A stretch of 15,242 nt of DNA from Phycisphaerae bacterium (lineage in GTDB: Bacteria; Planctomycetota; Phycisphaerae; UBA1845; UTPLA1). Numbering within the stretch: the first letter of the stretch is position 1; every line of letters starts with the position of its first letter. The notes under the pieces were generated by a model. It was not told the origin of the DNA. It made no database searches and saw nothing but the letters and a program-made list of their open reading frames with translations. Shown here piece by piece: positions 6,556 through 14,374 of the stretch. A program made the translations under genes and the position numbers. The DNA lies in assembly GCA_016935885.1 (NCBI GenBank), contig JAFGQA010000310.1:1-15242 (forward strand). The letters run 5' to 3'.

Positions 6556-9500
6556 TCAGCCGGCGGAGGGCGGCGGTTCCGGCGCGTAGCGCTCCGGCAG
6601 GGCGGAGACGATCTTGACCGTCTCCACGCTGACGCGCACGACCTGCCCGACGAGGCGGACGATGTACTCTGAGCCGCCGCGTGTCGCGGCGGAGTTCGGG
6701 TCCGAGCGGATTCCGGTGCGTTTGTCTTCCTTCACGCGATACTGATCGATGACCCACTCGATCGCGCTGCGGTTGCCCAGGCGGTATTCGAACACCTCCG
6801 GCGGGATGCCCGCCAGCGTGAGCGAGGCGTTCACCGCGATCGACCGCTTGTCCTTGCTCAGCCGCATCTTCTCGACGCGGTAGCTCAGCGGCTCGCCGGG
6901 CGTCTCGATCCACTTCAGCGGCCACGGCTCAAGCGATTCGTACTCGATGTGGAGCTTGGCAAGTCGGCGGCCGGCCTCGGCAAACGCCCAGAAGCCACTG
7001 GCTCGATCAGAGCCGCGCGCGTCAGCAAGCGGCCCAACCGAACCGCGCCCGTCAGGAAGCGGCCCAACCGAACCGCGCCCGTCAGGAAGCGGCCCAACCG
7101 AACTGCGCCCGTCAGGAAGCGGCCCAGGGCACACACCTCGCCGGCCGGCCGCTCCCTCACGGTCGCGGCTCTGATCACGAGCGGTGGCCGCTCCCTCACG
7201 GTCGCGGTTCGGATCGCAGGGCGGCGCCAGCGGGATGCGCGGTAGCTCGCGCTTTAGGTTGTCGGCGAACTTCTCCCGATAGCCCGGATGGTGCAGGACG
7301 CCGTAGACGTAATAGAAGATGTCCCACTTGCCGATCGACTCGTCGCCGTAGTGCTCGCGGAAGTGGTCTAGCGCCCAGTCGGTGATGTTCTCCCGCCGAT
7401 TCGTGCCGTCTTCGTCGTAGGTGTAGTAGGGGAAGCACTGCGTGCCGCAGCCCGCGCCGACCAGGTGGAGGTCGACCAGCCCAGCGGACGCCAGCGTCAT
7501 GAACGGTTTTTCTGACCCAAGGGTCGTCAATCCGATTTCGCGATTCTCTTGCTCTGAAGCCGGTTGAGGAAACACGAAGTGCTGCTGATAACGCCGGTGG
7601 ACAAGCAGTTCGTCAAAATAGACATGCATATTGGTAAAGGGCCGGTAGAGCGCACGACGCAGTTTTTCCTGTGAAAACTCAAGCGTCTGCTGCTGCCGCA
7701 GAGCCTCCTTCAGGCGATCCGTCCACTTCAGTTTCTTGGGATCGTTATTGACGAACGTATCAATGTCGGGTGGTACTGATGCAATGCGAGATAGGCGGAA
7801 AACCTCGTAGTTGTAATTGTCTATATGGCGCCGCATTTTCTCGCACAGATCTGTTGTGGAAAAACCGTATGCCCAGTCATCGCGGTTGGTTGCCAAGCCC
7901 AACGAGTACAGCGAGAACAACACCTTGTCGTCCCGTCCGCTGGCGCTCTTGCCAATCTTAGTCCCGATTGGAGAGAAGGCGGCGAATTCATGTGCGTTGT
8001 CTGGCGCGAGCCAAGTGTGCCGTTCGTCAGGCCTCATGCCTCGCCACTTCACGGCGGACAAGCTCTCGTGTTTGCCAAGCCACGCGAGCTTCTCGCGCCT
8101 GCGCAGGTTCTTGTCAACGCGATCAAAGTAGAGCTTGTTGCCGCGATGGCACGTGCGACGAATCGCAATGGTGATCCCAACACCAACTTGGATTCCGAAG
8201 ACGTTGTACGCAGTCCCCGACAGCGTCGGATTCTGTCGAACGTTACCTTCAAGGTGCATGTGGTAGACGCGCGTGAAATCCTCCATCACGTGCTTTCGCA
8301 TCCCGTCGAACGCAATCTGGTCTACGAAGCTGTTGTTGCTCACAAAGGCCACGATACCGTCGCGGCCTTCAAGGCGGTCTGTTGCCCAGCGGAAGAACTT
8401 GACGTACGGATCGTATAGTTTGTTCGTCAGCGTCGCGCGCGAGTCCTTGCCGTACGTCGCGCGGATGCGACCGTCCACGACCGGATACTTGCGATTCTTG
8501 TTGTTATCGTTCTCATTGACCTGGCCCATGTTATACGGCGGATTGCCAATGATCACCGTGATCGGCTTCTTGCGCTGGCGTTCGACGCGTTGGACGTTCT
8601 CCTCTGTCATAAAGCCGAACGTTTGTTGCGGGCCCTCCGCCAGATCGAGCGTGTCGACGAAGCACAGGCCCTCGAACGGCTCGTATTGGCCCGTCTGCTC
8701 GTAGTACGCGTGCTCGATGTTCAGCGCCGCGATGTAGTACGGCAGCAGCATCACCTCGTTGGCGAAAAGTTGCTCGCGGTACATCCGCGGCAGGTCGCGC
8801 TTGGGGATCCGCCGGATCAGGTTGACGATGAAGTTGCCCGTGCCGGTGCAGGGGTCGAGGATGTTCACGCCCAGGTCGCCGAGCTTCTTGCCGAACTCCT
8901 TCTCCAGCACCTCGGCCACCGACGCGCACATGAAATCGACGAGCTCCTGCGGCGTGTAGACGATGCCGTGTGTGTCGGCCACCTTGACCGAGTAGCCCTG
9001 GAAGAACCGCTCATAGACGATGTTCAGGAAGTGTTGCTTCTCGGTGAAGCCGGTGATCGTCCGGGCCGCCTGCTCGATGGCGACATAGAAGCGGTCAAGC
9101 CGCTTCAGGTAGTCATGCCGGTTGAACGACTGGCTGACCAGGGCGTCGATGACCTTCTCGATCTCGGCGGCGATGACGTTACGCCGCGTGAAGTCCTGCG
9201 ACTCGAAGACCGTGCGGATCAGCCGCTCGGTCAGCAGGTGCTGCACCAGCATCTCATCGACCGCGGCGGTGCTGAGGTTCGGGTTCAGCGACTGCTGGCA
9301 GAGTGCGTAGAACTTGCCGAAGGCGTCGGCGAAGCGCGGGTTGTCGTCGTGGGCGCGTTTGATCAGGTCGACGAGCCCGCGGGCCAGATCGGGCACGCGC
9401 TGCTTGAACTCGTCGACGGCTTTGTTGAAGTCCTCGTGGGCGGGCTCGGTGTGGGAGAAGAAGGCGTTGAGCAGGTCGCAAAGCTGTTGCGGGTCGCGCA

Positions 9501-9894
9501 GATTCGCGATCATCTCCGGCTTGCCGTCCTGATAGAGCCGCGCCTCGCGGGTGTCCTCGAAGATCGTGTTGGTCAGGCGGTAGCCGCGCTGGATCTTTTT
9601 CTTGATCTCCTCCTGGAGGTCGTCGTCGGTGTCCTTGGCCTCCCAGTAGCCGCGCTCGATGGTGAACTCGTCGCGGAACGTGCCGTCGGGGCGGATCGAA
9701 TGGCCGTTGGCGTCGAGGGACAATTCGGGGATCAGCGTCCAGCCGACCTTGCGGCCGGTCTCGGACAGAAGATTCTGAAAGGCGGATCGCAGCGCGCCCT
9801 CGTGCCCGACTCTTTGGTCGGCGTAGGCCGCGAGCGCGCCGTAGTAGGTCTTGACGGCCTTGTGCGTCGGCTTGACCTGGGGAGCGGCGCCCAT
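6556..9894 (-). CDS. Single-chain restriction-modification enzyme (type IIG-like, type ISP C-terminal domain), 1112 aa
   Basis: A bifunctional enzyme predicted to methylate adenine (N6) in its target and cut unmodified foreign DNA. In order: a nuclease domain with RPD (Asp70) and WEAKD (Glu85, Lys87), a PD-(D/E)xK site; a helical linker at about 130-290; an N6-adenine methyltransferase with GIVYTPQELVDFM (310-322), SAM motif DPCTGTGNF (347-355) and catalytic NPPY (451-454); then a recognition region and ISP-type specificity domain to residue 1112 (EVFEYRLGNRSAIEWVIDQY near 1033-1052). There is no helicase, unlike LlaBIII-type ISP enzymes. I start at 9894 because the homologous part begins at MGAAPQVKPTHKAVKTYYGA and a promoter abuts it; the frame stays open upstream through repeats and an RRM relic. 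Residues ~894-966 are repeat-encoded. No separate methylase or specificity gene is present. Confidence 0.9.
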   Translation of the reverse strand: MGAAPQVKPTHKAVKTYYGALAAYADQRVGHEGALRSAFQNLLSETGRKVGWTLIPELSLDANGHSIRPDGTFRDEFTIERGYWEAKDTDDDLQEEIKKKIQRGYRLTNTIFEDTREARLYQDGKPEMIANLRDPQQLCDLLNAFFSHTEPAHEDFNKAVDEFKQRVPDLARGLVDLIKRAHDDNPRFADAFGKFYALCQQSLNPNLSTAAVDEMLVQHLLTERLIRTVFESQDFTRRNVIAAEIEKVIDALVSQSFNRHDYLKRLDRFYVAIEQAARTITGFTEKQHFLNIVYERFFQGYSVKVADTHGIVYTPQELVDFMCASVAEVLEKEFGKKLGDLGVNILDPCTGTGNFIVNLIRRIPKRDLPRMYREQLFANEVMLLPYYIAALNIEHAYYEQTGQYEPFEGLCFVDTLDLAEGPQQTFGFMTEENVQRVERQRKKPITVIIGNPPYNMGQVNENDNNKNRKYPVVDGRIRATYGKDSRATLTNKLYDPYVKFFRWATDRLEGRDGIVAFVSNNSFVDQIAFDGMRKHVMEDFTRVYHMHLEGNVRQNPTLSGTAYNVFGIQVGVGITIAIRRTCHRGNKLYFDRVDKNLRRREKLAWLGKHESLSAVKWRGMRPDERHTWLAPDNAHEFAAFSPIGTKIGKSASGRDDKVLFSLYSLGLATNRDDWAYGFSTTDLCEKMRRHIDNYNYEVFRLSRIASVPPDIDTFVNNDPKKLKWTDRLKEALRQQQTLEFSQEKLRRALYRPFTNMHVYFDELLVHRRYQQHFVFPQPASEQENREIGLTTLGSEKPFMTLASAGLVDLHLVGAGCGTQCFPYYTYDEDGTNRRENITDWALDHFREHYGDESIGKWDIFYYVYGVLHHPGYREKFADNLKRELPRIPLAPPCDPNRDREGAATARDQSRDREGAAGRRGVCPGPLPDGRSSVGPLPDGRGSVGPLPDGRGSVGPLADARGSDRASGFWAFAEAGRRLAKLHIEYESLEPWPLKWIETPGEPLSYRVEKMRLSKDKRSIAVNASLTLAGIPPEVFEYRLGNRSAIEWVIDQYRVKEDKRTGIRSDPNSAATRGGSEYIVRLVGQVVRVSVETVKIVSALPERYAPEPPPSAG
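6997..7217 (-). repeat. In-frame repeat insert in the restriction enzyme, with 30-bp tandem repeat
   Basis: About 220 bp inside the specificity domain code for low-complexity peptide: two DREGAA units, then GPLPDGRGSV units ending GPLADARGSD. The 30-bp unit has 3.5 copies at 7021-7050, 7051-7080, 7081-7110 and 7111-7126. A second 22-bp unit, spanning CCGCTCCCTCACGGTCGCGG, occurs at 7147-7168 and 7186-7207. Domain sequence resumes at residue 967 (GFWAFAEAGRRLAKLHIEYE). I have seen such peptides scattered through planctomycete and acidobacterial proteins (memory only). Confidence 0.85.
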
Positions 9895-9900
9895 GCGCGG

Positions 9901-9929
9901 AGAATACGACCAATATGGTGGCCAGTCAA
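9901..9929 (-). promoter_or_regulatory. Promoter of the restriction enzyme; predicted leaderless mRNA
   Basis: On the minus strand TTGACT (9929-9924), a 17-bp spacer and TATTCT (9906-9901) precede CCGCGC and the ATG at 9894. The A of the ATG is the seventh base after the -10, the usual initiation point, so the transcript would begin at the start codon. No SD is present, which agrees. Confidence 0.65.
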
Positions 9930-9961
9930 CGCGCGGCGCGACGCGGCGTAGTGGTTGGGTC

Positions 9962-10100
9962 CGAGACACTTCCGGTGGCATTCGATTCTGGGTGTCACGG
10001 GCGGCGTGGGTGCCACTGGCGGCTTGGGTGCCACTGGCAGCTTGCCCCTGACAAGCCCCAGGCAACAAGCCCTTGTCAAGGACTTGCCTGTCGGTGTGGA
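9962..10100 (-). repeat. Inverted, decayed copy of the two-hairpin repeat
   Basis: The reverse complement of 9962-10004 reads CCGCCCGTGACACCCAGAA, then TCGAATGCCACCGG and a GTGTC, matching the second half of the repeats at 1535 and 5510. Beyond it the first-hairpin motif GTGCCACTGGC occurs twice (from about 10010 and 10029) without its partner arm. TGACAAG/CTTGTCA (10049-10055 with 10072-10078) adds a further stem. The block separates the RRM relic from the restriction-enzyme promoter. Confidence 0.6.
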
Positions 10101-10128
10101 TGCCCGTGGCGATCGGTGCGAGGTCGAG

Positions 10129-10338
10129 CCCCGCTTCGTTGACCATCTGCGTGCGGTTGCTGAGCGTCGTTCCGTTGGGTGCGTCAATCGTGGCCGTGCC
10201 CGCCTCATCGTCCATTTCGACGAAGCCGAAGCCCCGGGATCGTCCCGTCTGACGGCCCATGACGAAACACCAGCGGGGCGCCGGCGCCACAGCCTTGGGA
10301 TAGGCCGCGAACCAGCCCCGCTGGACGGGAGCAGGCAT
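10129..10338 (-). pseudogene. Broken RRM (RNA-binding) protein gene
   Basis: An ATG at 10338 has a good SD (AAGGAG, 5-nt spacing). It opens MPAPVQRGWFAAYPKAV, which is not RRM-like, but from residue ~28 (MGRQTGRSRGFGFVEM) it matches the second half of a bacterial RRM. The RNP-1 motif is clear (RGFGFVEM), followed by AIDxxNGTTLSNRTxxVNEA-like sequence. The first half, with RNP-2 (LFVGNL-type), is missing, and homology ends near 10129. The frame then continues through repeats into the restriction gene with no stop. This fits a deleted or replaced small RNA-chaperone gene; a short fusion peptide may still be translated. It is divergent from the permease gene. Confidence 0.65.
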
Positions 10339-10421
10339 GTTGTCTCCTTCTCGATTGTCCGTAAACTGGTCCACGTTTTTGTGCGGTTCATGTCATCCGC
10401 TGGCTGACACGGAGCCTTCTC

Positions 10422-11840
10422 ATGTTCGAGCGACTTTTCCACATCCGCGAGCACAACACAACCATTGGACGCGAGATCATCGGCGGGGCGGCCACGTTCA
10501 TGGCCCTGTCCTACATCGTGATCGTGCAGCCCATCGTCCTCAGTAGCGCCGGCATGAACCCAGATGGAGTGTTCGTTGCAACGTGCGTATGCAGCGCATT
10601 TGCCTGCATCCTGATGGGCTTGTGGTCGAATCTGCCAATTGCCCTGGCCCCTGCGATGGGCCACAACTTTTTCTTCGCGTTTACGATCTGCGGCGCGGCG
10701 GCGGTGGGCGGCATGGGCTGGTCGTGGCAGGAGGCGTTGGCGGCCAACCTGGTTGCCGGTGCAGTCTTTGTTGTGCTCGCGGCCACGGGCTTGCAGGAAG
10801 CGGTCATCCGTGGCATCCCCGCATCCCTCAAGTACGCTATCGCCGTGGGCATCGGCCTGCTCATTGCCTTCGTCGGGCTCCAATGGGGCGGGCTCGTCGT
10901 GGACAATCCCGCGGTCTACGTTCAACTGGGCGACCTCGGCAGTCCGGTCGCGCTGCTGACGCTGTTCGGCCTGGCAGCGACCGGGACCATGCTGGCCTAC
11001 GAGATCCGGGGGGCAATGCTCTACGGCGTGCTGCTCACCACCGCGGTGGGGTTGATCGCATCACACTACTGGGCTGACGGCTGGGGCTATGCGCTGGCGA
11101 CGTGGCAGGGCGATGTCGTCAGCGGATTGCCAGACACGGGCGACACGATCTTCGGCGTCTTCGCCGGCTGCAAGACGCTGTTCACCGAGCACACGTTCTT
11201 GAACTGGCTCATGATTATCTACATCTTCCTGATCTTGGACCTCTTCGACACGGTGGGCACGCTGATCGGCGTGGCCGAGCGTGCTGGGCTGGTCAAGGAC
11301 GGGACCATCCCCCGAGCCAAGCAGGCCTTGATCACCGACGGTGTCGGCACCGTGGCCGGCACGCTGATGGGCACGAGCACGATCACCAGCTATGTCGAGT
11401 CGGCGGCGGGCGTTGCCGCCGGGGCCCGGACGGGCTTGGCCCCGATCGTCACCGGCCTGCTGCTGCTCGCGTCGTTGTTCTTTCACCCGATCGTCGAGAT
11501 GGTCGGCGGTGACGTGGACGTGCCTGCCGAGTCACTCGGGGCAATCGCCGCGGAGGGTGTAACCGTAACGTGCCACCCGGTGATCGCGCCGGTGTTGATT
11601 ATCATCGGTTGCTACATGATGCCGGTGGTGACGAAGATCAAGTGGGACGACATGACCGAGGCGTTGCCGGCGTTTTTGACGATTGTGGTGATGCAGTTCG
11701 GTATGAGCATCTCGCACGGGATCGCCTGGGGGTTCATCTCGTACGTCCTGCTCAAGCTCGTCCGCGGCCGCGTGCGGGAGATTCATCCGTTGATCGCGGT
11801 CTTCGCGGCGTTGTTCGTGGTCTTCCTGATCGTGGAGTGA
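10422..11840 (+). CDS. AzgA/PbuG-type adenine/guanine/hypoxanthine permease, 472 aa
   Basis: This inner-membrane proton-coupled nucleobase transporter belongs to the NCS2 superfamily (AzgA subfamily) and imports purine bases for salvage. The N-terminus (LFHIREHNTTIGREIIGGAATFMALSYIVIVQP) is typical, with GMNPDGVFVATCVCSAFACILMGLWSNLPIALAPAMG after it. LDLFDTVGTLIGVAERAGL and GTSTITSYVESAAGVAAGARTGL (about residues 315-337) are the family's substrate-site signatures. There are 12-14 hydrophobic segments. Length is normal for the family (430-480). The start at 10422 has GGAG 7 nt upstream. It is a single gene. I looked for a purine riboswitch in the 80-bp leader and saw none. Exact substrate preference cannot be read from sequence by eye. 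Confidence 0.93.
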   Translation: MFERLFHIREHNTTIGREIIGGAATFMALSYIVIVQPIVLSSAGMNPDGVFVATCVCSAFACILMGLWSNLPIALAPAMGHNFFFAFTICGAAAVGGMGWSWQEALAANLVAGAVFVVLAATGLQEAVIRGIPASLKYAIAVGIGLLIAFVGLQWGGLVVDNPAVYVQLGDLGSPVALLTLFGLAATGTMLAYEIRGAMLYGVLLTTAVGLIASHYWADGWGYALATWQGDVVSGLPDTGDTIFGVFAGCKTLFTEHTFLNWLMIIYIFLILDLFDTVGTLIGVAERAGLVKDGTIPRAKQALITDGVGTVAGTLMGTSTITSYVESAAGVAAGARTGLAPIVTGLLLLASLFFHPIVEMVGGDVDVPAESLGAIAAEGVTVTCHPVIAPVLIIIGCYMMPVVTKIKWDDMTEALPAFLTIVVMQFGMSISHGIAWGFISYVLLKLVRGRVREIHPLIAVFAALFVVFLIVE

Positions 11841-11942
11841 ACCGTCTTCAGTTGTCGGTCATCGCTTGCCGGCTATCTATCACGAAGTCTTGCCGACTGC
11901 CGTATCTGAAGAAGGGGTCGTGGTCCGCGCGGCGAGTCGCGC

Positions 11943-12749
11943 TCACATCTTGAGCCCAACGAATGGCAGCACGAACTTGCACGAGACATAGGTGAAGACG
12001 ACGCCGAACACGATCTTGAGTCCCGCCGGCGGAAGCCTTCGATTCAACGTCGCGCCCATGTATGCACCGGCCAGCGTGCCAGCGCAGGCCGGAAGCGCTA
12101 CGGTCAAGTCGATGAACCCCTGCGAGAGCTTGAATGCCGAACTGATCAGTGCGTTCACCGCAAAGCAGGTGAGCGAGGACCCGATCGCCGTCTTGATCGG
12201 GGCCTTGAGGCCGAGCGTAAACGCGGGCACGAGGATACCGCCGGTGCCGATTCCCAGGAGGCCGGGCAAGACGCCGGCGGCCGTACCGATGGACACCTTG
12301 GAAAGCAGCGAACCGCGCAATTTGCCGTTGGTCTGCCGGACCGCTTTGCCGCGCGTCTCCAGGAAGCCTTCGATGATCATACGGGCGGAAACGAGCGAGA
12401 AGACCAGACCGGTCCCGAGATCGAGCCAGTGCTGCCTCTTCGAGACCCACAGGAAGACCAGGGAGAAGACCGCCGTGGCCGCCGCGCCGGCGGCAACGAC
12501 GGGAACGAGGGATCTGACGTCGACGTGCCCCAGCTTGTGGTGCCGATAGCTGCCTGCCAGGGTCGTGCAGAACACCGCCACGATACAGGTGCCGGCCGCC
12601 TGGGCGGGAGGCAGGCCGACATAGAATCGAAGAAAAGGCATCAGGACGATCCCGCCGCCGATGCCAAGCGAGCCGCCGAGCGTTCCGGCAACGAGCCCGC
12701 AGAGCAGAACTCCAAAGGTCTCCACCATTCGTTGCACATTGACAGACAT
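11943..12749 (-). CDS. TauE/SafE (TSUP) family membrane transporter, 268 aa
   Basis: This is a predicted inner-membrane permease of the sulphite/sulphonate exporter family, which moves small organic or sulphur anions. The family's two-fold repeat is visible: GTLGGSLGIGGGIVLMPFL (about 23-39) in the first half and GVLPGLLGIGTGGILVPAF (about 159-177) in the second. Each is followed by a conserved helix (AAGTCIVAVFCTTLAGSYRHH and AIGSSLTCFAVNALISS). About eight hydrophobic segments are present and the length is typical. The start at 12749 is the first in-frame ATG giving a normal N-terminus; the SD is weak, and ATG 12728 is an alternative. It converges with the purine permease (102-bp gap). No sulphur-metabolism gene is nearby, so the substrate is unknown. 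Confidence 0.9.
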   Translation of the reverse strand: MSVNVQRMVETFGVLLCGLVAGTLGGSLGIGGGIVLMPFLRFYVGLPPAQAAGTCIVAVFCTTLAGSYRHHKLGHVDVRSLVPVVAAGAAATAVFSLVFLWVSKRQHWLDLGTGLVFSLVSARMIIEGFLETRGKAVRQTNGKLRGSLLSKVSIGTAAGVLPGLLGIGTGGILVPAFTLGLKAPIKTAIGSSLTCFAVNALISSAFKLSQGFIDLTVALPACAGTLAGAYMGATLNRRLPPAGLKIVFGVVFTYVSCKFVLPFVGLKM

Positions 12750-13071
12750 AGGCCTAGATGTCCAGTCCTGTGTTCCGCGCGGACGCTTGGGACTCGGATC
12801 GATTGCCGTCCAAACTGTCACAGACCTGACGTTCGTCGCTTCTCGCGGGTTTTCCTGGTTGGGCAGCGTTCTCCTTTGGGTTTGCACTGTTGCGGCTTTC
12901 TCGAGAAGTGCAATTGGACGCAAACGCACGCAACTTCTCGGCGTTTTGGCTGTGCGACGGCGCGGAAGTAGCGCCGGACCAGCCGCGTGGGCGGCGTTTG
13001 CAGCGGTCCTTCCGGCCTTCACTCCCGTAGTCTTGCTCCCCGCTCCGCACCAAACTAGGATCGGGCTAGTT
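12750..13071. other. Spacer upstream of the TSUP gene
   Basis: No intact gene is present. CGAGAAGT (12902-12909) and ACTTCTCG (12933-12940) form a perfect 8-bp stem with a 23-nt loop. GCGTTTTGG follows, a weak terminator-like arrangement on the plus strand. The plus-strand frame leading into the methylase relic is open throughout, but I find no domain before about 13072. Confidence 0.4.
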
Positions 13072-13341
13072 GGGTGCGTGTTCGCCGAACTGGCCCGTGA
13101 GCTCGTGGTGCTTGGCGACCGGGTGGGGAGGCTGGTGTCGTCAGGCATCACGGCGGATCACACAACAAAGGAGTTTCTCGCTGAACTGGGCGCGGCGTGC
13201 TTTCGCCTGTATGGCATTCGGCGCGAGGACGTTGAATACATCCTCTCCACGTTCACCGTCGCACAGCGGCGGGACGAGGCCGAGGCCGGGTCGCTCCGGA
13301 CGGCGGATCTGATCCTCGCGAGTTACGATCAGATGGCGTAA
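13072..13341 (+). pseudogene. C-terminal relic of an N6-DNA methylase / type II restriction enzyme
   Basis: The reading frame ends FLAELGAACFRLYGIRREDV, then EYILSTFTVAQRRDEAEAGS and LRTADLILASYDQMA. This is the characteristic C-terminus of large Eco57I-like methylase/restriction proteins (pattern ELDAxxFxLYGIxRxDxxYIL-DTFPIVxRKDE-GxYRTxxLILxxYDxM). Only about 90 residues remain. Nothing upstream contains the SAM or NPPY motifs, and there is no sensible start with an SD. The frame stays open back to 12661, but that part is antisense to the TSUP gene and not protein-like. It is best read as the tail of a lost defence gene. It differs from the ISP-type C-terminus of the intact enzyme, so it is not a fragment of it. 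Confidence 0.65.
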
Positions 13342-13425
13342 CTCGAGGAGGGCCGAGAAGGGATTCTCGGCCGAGCGTCAGCCGAGCGTCAGTAAGGAGT
13401 TGCGCAAGAATAGCGGAAATGGTTG

Positions 13426-13555
13426 ATCCGCCAAACGGCAAGCCGGGTCGTGGCGCTTGCGCATGGCTGGAGGCAACGCGGTTCGCCTGACGGCAAGCCA
13501 GGTCGTTGCGTCCCCGTGCGATTCGGGCGCTGAGGCATCCGCCAAACGGCAAGCC
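13426..13555 (+). repeat. REP-like repeat cluster 1 (three copies, 55-56 bp period)
   Basis: ATCCGCCAAACGGCAAGCC occurs at 13426-13444 and 13537-13555. A diverged copy, GTTCGCCTGACGGCAAGCC, lies between at 13481-13499. The intervening sequences resemble those of the other clusters (GGTCGTGGCG..., GGTCGTTGCGTCC...GATTCGGG). The cluster fills the gap between the methylase relic and the nuclease gene. Confidence 0.85.
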
Positions 13556-13618
13556 GGTTTGATGAAGGCGGGGCGCCGGGCGGTGCCTGCCACTGGAGTT
13601 GGGGCACAGGCAAGCGAG

Positions 13619-14206
13619 ATGATGCGGCGGCGAGTTGTCACGGTAGTGATGGTGCTGTCGATCGGCGTGCTGTCGATACTGGACCACGCCGGTGTCTTCG
13701 GCTATCGGAGCAACGACCAAGCGAGGTATCACGATGCCGTCGCCACGGTCACGTACGCGGCGGACGGCGACACGCTGGATGTTGGCATCCCTGATGGCCG
13801 GCGAGGCGTGACGCGAATCCGGCTGTGGGGCGTGGACTGTCCGGAGATCGCCCATGACGAAGGCGAGCAGGACGCCTACTATGGCCGCGAGGCGATGGAC
13901 TTCTTGCAAAAGGAGGTCGTAGGACGGCGCGTGCGTTTGGAATTGGACCCGAACCGCGGGCCGCGCGACAGGTATGGCCGGCTGTTGGCGTATGTCTATC
14001 TTGCGGACAGCGGCGAGATGCTGAACGAATGGCTGATCGATCGCGGTTTGGCCTACGCGGACCGGCGGTTTGGGCACGTGTTCAAGCATCGGTTCGTGCA
14101 GCGTGAGAAGAAGGTGATGAAGCAGAAGGTGGGGTTGTGGGCGGGCGTAACGCCCGAGCAGATGCCCACCTGGCGGCAGCGCATGGACGCGGCGCGGACG
14201 TGGTGA
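13619..14206 (+). CDS. Thermonuclease (SNase)-family protein with signal/anchor, 195 aa
   Basis: A Ca2+-dependent phosphodiesterase of the staphylococcal nuclease fold, cutting DNA or RNA outside the cytoplasm. Residues 1-28 (MMRRRVVTVVMVLSIGVLSI...) form a signal peptide or membrane anchor. The domain has ADGDTLDV (Asp51, metal ligand), RIRLWGVDCPE (Arg68, Asp73 and Glu76, matching Arg35, Asp40 and Glu43 of S. aureus nuclease) and DRYGRLLAYVY (Arg121, matching Arg87). All catalytic residues are therefore present. WLIDRGLAYAD and a basic C-terminal helix complete it. I start at 13619 because the hydrophobic segment begins there; the SD is weak, and upstream codons come from repeats. An in-frame ATG at 13622 is equivalent. 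REP-like clusters flank it on both sides. Confidence 0.88.
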   Translation: MMRRRVVTVVMVLSIGVLSILDHAGVFGYRSNDQARYHDAVATVTYAADGDTLDVGIPDGRRGVTRIRLWGVDCPEIAHDEGEQDAYYGREAMDFLQKEVVGRRVRLELDPNRGPRDRYGRLLAYVYLADSGEMLNEWLIDRGLAYADRRFGHVFKHRFVQREKKVMKQKVGLWAGVTPEQMPTWRQRMDAARTW

Positions 14207-14223
14207 GCTGGTCATCCGGTGCG

Positions 14224-14354
14224 ATCCGCCAAACGGCAAGCCGAGTTGTGGCGATTGCTCGTGGTTGGAGAGCGTGGGCACCCGCCAAACGGCAAGCCGA
14301 GTTGTTGCATCCAACTGCGATTCGGGGGCTGGGGCGTCCGCCAAACGGCGAGCC
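14224..14354 (+). repeat. REP-like repeat cluster 2 (three copies, exact 56 bp period)
   Basis: Copies lie at 14224-14242 (ATCCGCCAAACGGCAAGCC), 14280-14298 (ACCCGCCAAACGGCAAGCC) and 14336-14354 (GTCCGCCAAACGGCGAGCC). The 37-bp interval after the first copy (GAGTTGTGGCGATTGCTCGT...) is nearly identical to the one at 15034. The cluster occupies the space between the nuclease stop and the RAYT stop. Confidence 0.9.
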
Positions 14355-14374
14355 AGGTTGTGGCCCGCCGGGGA

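Noticed and set aside
6412..6556. Integration of the restriction gene at the 3' end of tRNA-Gln
   Set aside because: No integrase is present and I found no second copy of the tRNA 3' end in the window.
8590..9951. Long plus-strand open frame (453 codons) across the restriction gene
   Set aside because: It is exactly antisense to the methylase and nuclease domains, rich in Leu/Val/Arg/Asp from reversed codons, and has no domain motif.
10339..10421. Purine riboswitch upstream of the purine permease
   Set aside because: The leader is short and lacks the conserved junction and loop sequences of the purine aptamer.
12429..12971. Plus-strand frame antisense to the TSUP gene
   Set aside because: It overlaps an obvious membrane protein on the other strand and shows no motif.
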